DNA of 18,513 nucleotides from an uncultured Nitrospira sp. (GTDB taxonomy: Bacteria; Nitrospirota; Nitrospiria; Nitrospirales; Nitrospiraceae), in the NCBI GenBank assembly GCA_946479785.1, contig CAMLHQ010000063.1, forward strand, positions 1 through 18,513, in the 5' to 3' direction. Positions 14,198-18,513 of this stretch are shown here, in pieces; within the stretch, counting starts at the first letter, position 1; each line of letters opens with the position of its first letter. The notes beneath the pieces are model-generated. The model did no database searches and was not told the origin of the DNA. It worked only from the letters and a program-made list of their open reading frames with translations. Made by a program: the position numbers and the translations under genes.

Positions 14198-14246
14198 TGT
14201 ATCCTGCCCTCTTGAATCAGTCTCCTCCTCCCTCCTTCTGACCCCC

Positions 14247-14264
14247 CGCCTCGCGCGAGAGGCG
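14247..14264 (-). promoter_or_regulatory. Leader hairpin of the small minus-strand gene
   Basis: CGCCTC (14247-14252) and GAGGCG (14259-14264) flank GCGCGA. The hairpin lies about 50 nt before the GTG of the minus-strand gene, ahead of a purine-rich run. No T-run follows on that strand. Confidence 0.3.
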
Positions 14265-14401
14265 ACGCGAGGAACACATCCAAAAATCGCCATCCGACGG
14301 CGGTGATGGTTTCCGTCAGTTTTCAGGATAAACGGGGCAAGTTAGGCGGGCATTAAGCCAGTCTTAAAATACACTTAGCTGTGGGCCGACTATTCAAAAT
14401 G

Positions 14402-14460
14402 GTCTTTCGAACTCGCGCGTTGGGCGAGCACGACAGACCATCGGGCTGCGGCCTCTGTCT
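14402..14460 (+). repeat. Degenerate E/C repeat piece before the sensor kinase
   Basis: GTCTTTCGAACTCGCGCGTT resembles an E block running into a C-type hairpin. CTCGC (14412-14416) pairs with GCGAG (14424-14428), and GAGCAC plus CAGACCA follow as in block C. The rest of the 14198-14593 gap shows no gene. Confidence 0.45.
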
Positions 14461-14509
14461 TACTTACTGGTATTCTTTGCCGTAAAAGCAAGTAATATCA
14501 CGAGAGCTC

Positions 14510-14532
14510 GACCAGTAATGTTTCGACTGGTC
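14510..14532. promoter_or_regulatory. Inverted repeat, possible operator of the sensor kinase
   Basis: GACCAGT (14510-14516) and ACTGGTC (14526-14532) form a perfect 7-bp inverted repeat with a 9-nt spacer. A further ACTGGT half-site lies at 14466-14471. The site is 62 bp before the kinase start, a fitting place for autoregulation. Confidence 0.4.
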
Positions 14533-14593
14533 AAATGCACAGGTTTATCTAGGATATGCTGGGTTTTTCTCGATATATGGAGCCGCTGCAAAC

Positions 14594-16669
14594 ATGGCGA
14601 CAGCGCGGGCCTGGTGGTCATGTTGGAAGCAGTCCCTTCTGCTGAAAGTCGGAGCTTTGTTCGCGTTGCTGTCCTTGACGGTCGGCACGTTTCTCGTCAC
14701 CCAGTCTCATCTGACCGGACAACTGACCGGCGTGAGCAAAGCGATCGAGCAAGCCGGTACCGAGCGGATGCGGATCTACAGGCTCGCGTCCCTGATTCAA
14801 CGACTCTCACCATCATCGTCGGAAGCAGAACGCCAGGCGATCCGTGATGAGATCGCGCATTTCGAACGGGTTGTGGAAGGTCTAAGGTTCGGCACGCCGC
14901 ACCACGGTTCCGTCGTTTCGCATAATCCTCTCCTCGCAGTTCAGCTCCAGGCTCTACAAGATCGATGGTCGATGCGAGTCAAAGCGGCGTTGGAACGTGC
15001 CTTGAAGGCCGGCGACCGGTCGACCTCCGTGCAGGATTATCTCAATCAGGCTGATGATTTCGTCGCCGGCTGGGACCAGTTGGTCCAGCTCATGGAACAC
15101 GAGACCGCGGCACGATTGGAAACGTTACATAGCCGACAGACGTGGTTCTTGATTGTCTTTCTCGGATTCATGGCTGCGGCCGTGGCGTATCTGGACCGGT
15201 TCGTGCGGTTACCGCTCACGCACCTCACAGCCGGCGCGGACCGACTGGCGGCGGGAGCATTCGACGCCGAAATCCAAGTCCAGTCGCACGACGAGCTGGG
15301 GCAGTTGGCCCGGACGTTCCGGCGCATGGCGGAAACGATTCAGCACCACATTGCCGAACTGAACAGCCTGCATGCGACGGGACAGGAGATCGCCATGCTC
15401 GGTCCGGCAGGGTTGGAGGATGTACTGCGCCGGATCGCGGATCGGGCGGCTGAATCGCTGGAGGCCGACCTGGCTGTCGTCATGGTGCGTCATCCGACGA
15501 TGGAATGCTGGATGGTGGAGGCGGCGTCCGGCCAGGCGTTCGACAGGATTCGCAACCAAATTCTGCTGTTGGAGGAAACGCCCTTTTCCAACCAGGCGCT
15601 GGATAGCAAAGAGCCCGTCGTCGTGGCCGACCTCTCGGCCTACACGGACGGCCCGGAACGGTTCCGCGATGAATTCCGGGCGAAGAGTTATCTGGGCGTT
15701 CCGTTGTTGGGACCTCATGAGTGCCTTGGCGTCTTGGTGTTGTTGAGTGTGGTCCGGCCGAGAACGTTCACGGAGTGGGATGTCCAGATGGCCCAACAAT
15801 TTGCGTCCCATGCCGCGGTCGCGATGGAGAACGCCCGGCTCTTCGACGCGCTCGAATCAGAATCGCAGTACCTGCAGAAGCAATTGTGCGCGGTGGAACG
15901 AGAAGTCGCGGAGCTGACGCACGAGGTGAAAGCGCCCGCCGGCCGCGTGGCGGAATTCGCCTCCTGGATCGAACGGGATTACGGTCGGCTCTTGGACGCC
16001 AAAGGGCTGCAGTATCTGGCCTGGATCAAGAAGGAGGGAAACGATCTCGCCACGCTGGCCGAGCGCACATTGGATCTGGCGCGCATCAATCACCAGCCGG
16101 ATCCGCTGGAAAGCGTGGACGTGGACTCCGTGGTGCACGAGGTTCTCTCCTTGTTGGAACAAGACGGGCGCACGAAAGGCATCCGGGTGAGCATTGCGCC
16201 AGATCTGCCCAAGCTGCTCTGTCGGCGGATTCACGTCAAACAGATCTTCGAGAATCTCCTCGGGAATGCCATCAAGTACATGGGCAGGCGACCCGACCCT
16301 CATGTCGAGATGGGGTGGTTGGACGACGAGCGCGGAGCGCAAATCTTCGTGCGCGACAACGGGGTCGGGATCGATGCCAGCATGTTGGACCGGATCTTTC
16401 TTCCCTTCGTCCGGTTGGGGATGGCGGATGTGGCGGGATCCGGTATCGGTCTCTCCATCGTCAAGACAGTAGTCGAGCAATATAAAGGATCGGTCGTGGT
16501 GGAGTCTTCGCCCGGCGTGGGGAGCACGTTCTATGTGCGGCTTCCCGTTCTGTCCCGGCTTTCCGATCCGGCCACGGAACCGCCAGCGGATAGCCGGGCT
16601 GACAGCGAAGACGAACAACAGGCCGACCGGCGGCGCATGCTCATCGGAACAAAGGAGCTCTCCATATGA
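14594..16669 (+). CDS. Sensor histidine kinase with PilJ/NarX-like P-box, HAMP and GAF
   Basis: The protein has 691 residues. TM1 is at about 15-36. The periplasmic helical domain follows, with IEQAGTERMRIYRL at 51-64, resembling the P-box of NarX/NarQ and PilJ-type sensors that bind nitrate or nitrite. TM2 is at about 183-200, a HAMP linker at about 200-253 and a GAF domain at about 264-414. The kinase core has H-box ELTHEVKAPAGR with His443, N-box FENLLGNAIKY, DNGVGID (588-594) and GSGIGLSIVK (615-624). The HEVK form is phytochrome-like. Its stop overlaps the start of the response-regulator gene (ATGA), so they are translationally coupled and almost surely partners. Start ATG has GGAG 11 nt upstream, not strong. 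The ligand is inferred from the P-box only. Confidence 0.9.
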   Translation: MATARAWWSCWKQSLLLKVGALFALLSLTVGTFLVTQSHLTGQLTGVSKAIEQAGTERMRIYRLASLIQRLSPSSSEAERQAIRDEIAHFERVVEGLRFGTPHHGSVVSHNPLLAVQLQALQDRWSMRVKAALERALKAGDRSTSVQDYLNQADDFVAGWDQLVQLMEHETAARLETLHSRQTWFLIVFLGFMAAAVAYLDRFVRLPLTHLTAGADRLAAGAFDAEIQVQSHDELGQLARTFRRMAETIQHHIAELNSLHATGQEIAMLGPAGLEDVLRRIADRAAESLEADLAVVMVRHPTMECWMVEAASGQAFDRIRNQILLLEETPFSNQALDSKEPVVVADLSAYTDGPERFRDEFRAKSYLGVPLLGPHECLGVLVLLSVVRPRTFTEWDVQMAQQFASHAAVAMENARLFDALESESQYLQKQLCAVEREVAELTHEVKAPAGRVAEFASWIERDYGRLLDAKGLQYLAWIKKEGNDLATLAERTLDLARINHQPDPLESVDVDSVVHEVLSLLEQDGRTKGIRVSIAPDLPKLLCRRIHVKQIFENLLGNAIKYMGRRPDPHVEMGWLDDERGAQIFVRDNGVGIDASMLDRIFLPFVRLGMADVAGSGIGLSIVKTVVEQYKGSVVVESSPGVGSTFYVRLPVLSRLSDPATEPPADSRADSEDEQQADRRRMLIGTKELSI

Positions 16670-18081
16670 ACGGAACAACCCAGAAAGTCTTCACGATTCT
16701 CCTGGTCGAAGACAACGGCGGCGATGTGGAGATGTTCCTCCGTACGGTCGAAGAAGAATTGCCGCGCGAAGACGACGAGCAGGTCGAACTGGTGATCGCG
16801 GCGCGCGCGGAAGGCGCGCTGGCCATTCTGGACGAACGCCGGATCGATTTGGTGATCACCGACCACCGTCTGCCGGGCATGAGCGGCATCGAACTGATCA
16901 GGCGGATTCAAGCGAGGGACCGGCGGATCCCGGTGATCATCATCAGCTGGGTGAACACGGTCGACACGGCCGTCGAAGCCATGCGTTGCGGCGCGTTCGA
17001 CTACGTGACCAAACCGTTTGAAAAACTCGATTTTGCGGCGCGCATCCATCGCGCCATGCGGATTTCTGAAATTCTGTTCCGTTACGAACCGCCGGAGCAC
17101 GGCGAAAGCCTTCCGTTCAAGGAACTGGTGGGGGTGAGTCCCGCTTTCCAGAATGTGACCGCGATGATCGACGCGGCGGCCCGGGTCCAATCCACGACTT
17201 TGATCATCGGGGAAACCGGCACGGGCAAAGAACTCATTGCCAGGGCGATCCATGAACGGAGCGCCGAACGAAACGGTCCGTTCCAGGTCGTGGACTGTAC
17301 GACCTTTTCGGAAGGGACGGTCGAGAGCGAGTTGTTCGGCCATGTGCGCGGCGCGTTCACCGGCGCCGTGGGAGACAAGCTGGGGCTCATCGAGCGGGGC
17401 ATCGGGGGCACCCTGTTTCTCGATGAGATCGGCGACCTTCCGCTTCCTCTGCAGGCCAAGCTGCTCCGCGTGCTGGAAGAAGGCGAAATGCGGGCGGTCG
17501 GCAGCGTGCAGATGAAAAAAGTCAGTGCGCGGTTCATCGCCGCAACCAATCAGGAGCTGACCGAGAAGGTCAAGCGGAATGAATTTCGAAAAGATCTGTT
17601 CTTTCGCCTCAACGTCATGGCGATCAAAGTCCCGCCCCTACGGGAGCGAACGGAAGATATCCCGTTGCTGGCGCGCCACTTCATTGCGCGCTACACGAAG
17701 GAGTTCGGCAAGTATGTGACCGATTGTCATCCCTCGGCGGTGACGGAATTGGTGGCCTATCCCTGGCCCGGCAACGTGCGCGAGTTACGCAATGTCATGG
17801 AGCGGGCCGTGATGTTGGCCAAAGGAAACCGCATCAGCCCACAGGATGTGATTGGATTGTTGCAGTTCACTGACCAGACTCGACGCAATCCGGCGGACGA
17901 TTACCTCTCGCTGCCGTATGCCAAGGCCAAGGAGAAGGTGCTGGAGGATTTCAGCCGCCGCTACATCAAGAGCAAGCTCGACCACTATCAGGGCAACGTG
18001 ACACATGCCGCGCAAGATGCTGGCGTTCCGCGACCCTACTTTCACGAAATTATGCGGCGTTACATAAAAGACGAACGGTAG
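16666..18081 (+). CDS. NtrC-family sigma-54-dependent response regulator
   Basis: This 471-residue protein has a receiver domain (1-125) with VEDN, phospho-acceptor Asp66 in VITDHRLPG and Lys117. An atypical Ser95 replaces the usual Thr of the switch. The central sigma-54 AAA+ domain (about 150-385) has Walker A GETGTGKE (182-189), GAFTGA (229-234, sigma-54 contact), Walker B LFLDEIGD (250-257) and the arginine region FRKDLFFRLNV. A Fis-type helix-turn-helix follows at about 440-467 (NVTHAAQDAGVPRPYFHEIM). AGGAG at 16653-16657 lies 8 nt before the ATG, which overlaps the kinase stop by 4 bp. It should activate sigma-54 promoters when phosphorylated by the upstream kinase. The only sigma-54-like site noticed nearby is at 18374-18389. 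Confidence 0.93.
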   Translation: MNGTTQKVFTILLVEDNGGDVEMFLRTVEEELPREDDEQVELVIAARAEGALAILDERRIDLVITDHRLPGMSGIELIRRIQARDRRIPVIIISWVNTVDTAVEAMRCGAFDYVTKPFEKLDFAARIHRAMRISEILFRYEPPEHGESLPFKELVGVSPAFQNVTAMIDAAARVQSTTLIIGETGTGKELIARAIHERSAERNGPFQVVDCTTFSEGTVESELFGHVRGAFTGAVGDKLGLIERGIGGTLFLDEIGDLPLPLQAKLLRVLEEGEMRAVGSVQMKKVSARFIAATNQELTEKVKRNEFRKDLFFRLNVMAIKVPPLRERTEDIPLLARHFIARYTKEFGKYVTDCHPSAVTELVAYPWPGNVRELRNVMERAVMLAKGNRISPQDVIGLLQFTDQTRRNPADDYLSLPYAKAKEKVLEDFSRRYIKSKLDHYQGNVTHAAQDAGVPRPYFHEIMRRYIKDER

Positions 18082-18088
18082 CACCGTT
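18074..18088 (+). terminator. Hairpin at the response-regulator stop
   Basis: AACGGT and ACCGTT form a perfect 6-bp stem with the loop AGC, overlapping the TAG stop codon. The following bases are only mildly T-rich, so termination is possible but weak. Confidence 0.35.
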
Positions 18089-18187
18089 GTCATTCTTTCC
18101 TGACACTTCGTGCACCGATTTACGCACAACAAGGCCTGCTTGCTCGGGTTTTCCGCAGTTGGTGCTTGCGTCATGTTTTCCTGACAC
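18089..18187 (-). repeat. Paired 18-bp direct repeats, possible insertion-sequence end
   Basis: GTCATTCTTTCCTGACAC (18089-18106) and GTCATGTTTTCCTGACAC (18170-18187) match at 16 of 18 positions, with starts 81 bp apart. On the minus strand each reads TGTCAGGAAA...ATGAC. Tandem TGTCA-starting repeats are typical of the ends of IS21-type and related elements. No transposase gene is present. The remaining 18188-18513 DNA shows no credible gene. Confidence 0.45.
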
Positions 18188-18373
18188 AAAAGCCTCTCAT
18201 AATTTCAAAGCCTTAGCGCGGCCCGCTGCCGACGGCGTCAGTACCGGCTGACAGACTTCTTATTAGATCTCGGCGTTCACCTCCTCGCAGATCGACTCAC
18301 CCCATCATGAAAGCCATTGAATAACCGACACAATGTGTTGCCTCGTAGCGTAGATTGGCATGACCGACACCTA

Positions 18374-18389
18374 TGGCACAGCGCTTGAG
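18374..18389 (+). promoter_or_regulatory. Sigma-54-like promoter site
   Basis: TGGCAC, five bases, TTGA fits the -24/-12 consensus (TGGCAC-N5-TTGC) except that the essential C of the -12 GC is A. It lies about 300 bp after an NtrC-type activator gene. The downstream gene, if any, is outside the window. Confidence 0.3.
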
Positions 18390-18513
18390 TAAGTAGATCT
18401 ATCGTTTTGCGGGAGTGAACTGTGTGGAGTCACGTGATGCATGTGATGAGCTTGGATGGAAGGGAGGTGGGAGGATTGTCGGTTGTGCGTCGGTGAAGGA
18501 ACGTGGGCTCGTT

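Overview
The window looks like a stretch of a GC-rich, Gram-negative, two-membrane bacterium. It has an outer-membrane beta-barrel with a C-terminal Phe, a sigma-54 activator, a MASE1 sensor kinase and an ExeA-type ATPase. The gene style (a small PII-like protein, a short haem-copper-oxidase-like membrane protein, a 59-residue MKNVEM-type protein, and intergenic repeats between most genes) resembles Nitrospira (Nitrospirota). That assignment rests on recall, not on a search. No tRNA, rRNA, CRISPR array or transposase gene was seen.

Layout. 1-428: dense repeats ahead of a secreted zinc metalloprotease (429-2129). 2290-3309: outer-membrane beta-barrel protein. 3466-4029: soluble DUF1579-like protein. 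4050-6140 (minus): MASE1 hybrid histidine kinase ending in a receiver domain. 6430-6846: exported OB-fold-like protein. 7007-7381: four-helix oxidase-like membrane protein. 7400-8800 (minus): ExeA-like AAA ATPase with a TPR tail. 8801-9368: repeats, mostly inverted copies of those at 1-330. 9369-9674: PII-like protein. 9675-10142: non-coding, with a strongly foldable element. 10143-11459 and 11779-13071: two paralogous MFS exporters separated by a structured repeat. 13072-13555: a debris zone holding one intact 59-aa gene, a frameshifted 3' remnant of the 7007-7381 family and a possible VOC-protein start fragment. 13556-13972: small SpoIIAA/STAS-like protein. 13961-14197 (minus): small conserved-looking protein. 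14594-16669 and 16666-18081: coupled sensor kinase and NtrC-type sigma-54 activator. 18082-18513: non-coding, with possible insertion-sequence end repeats and a sigma-54-like site.

The genes do not form one pathway. The clearest functional unit is the kinase/activator pair, whose periplasmic domain carries a NarX/PilJ-like P-box. That would fit nitrate or nitrite sensing, but no target gene is visible.

The most unusual feature is the repeat family. Two loci about 11.5 kb apart (76-218 and 11641-11778) share the same block order and nearly the same spacing, and both can close a long stem with a conserved single bulged A. Four base pairs of that stem differ between the loci by compensatory double changes, so pairing appears to be maintained. 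A second, unrelated foldable element lies at 9761-9866. Several intergenic regions also keep only the 3' ends of lost paralogues.
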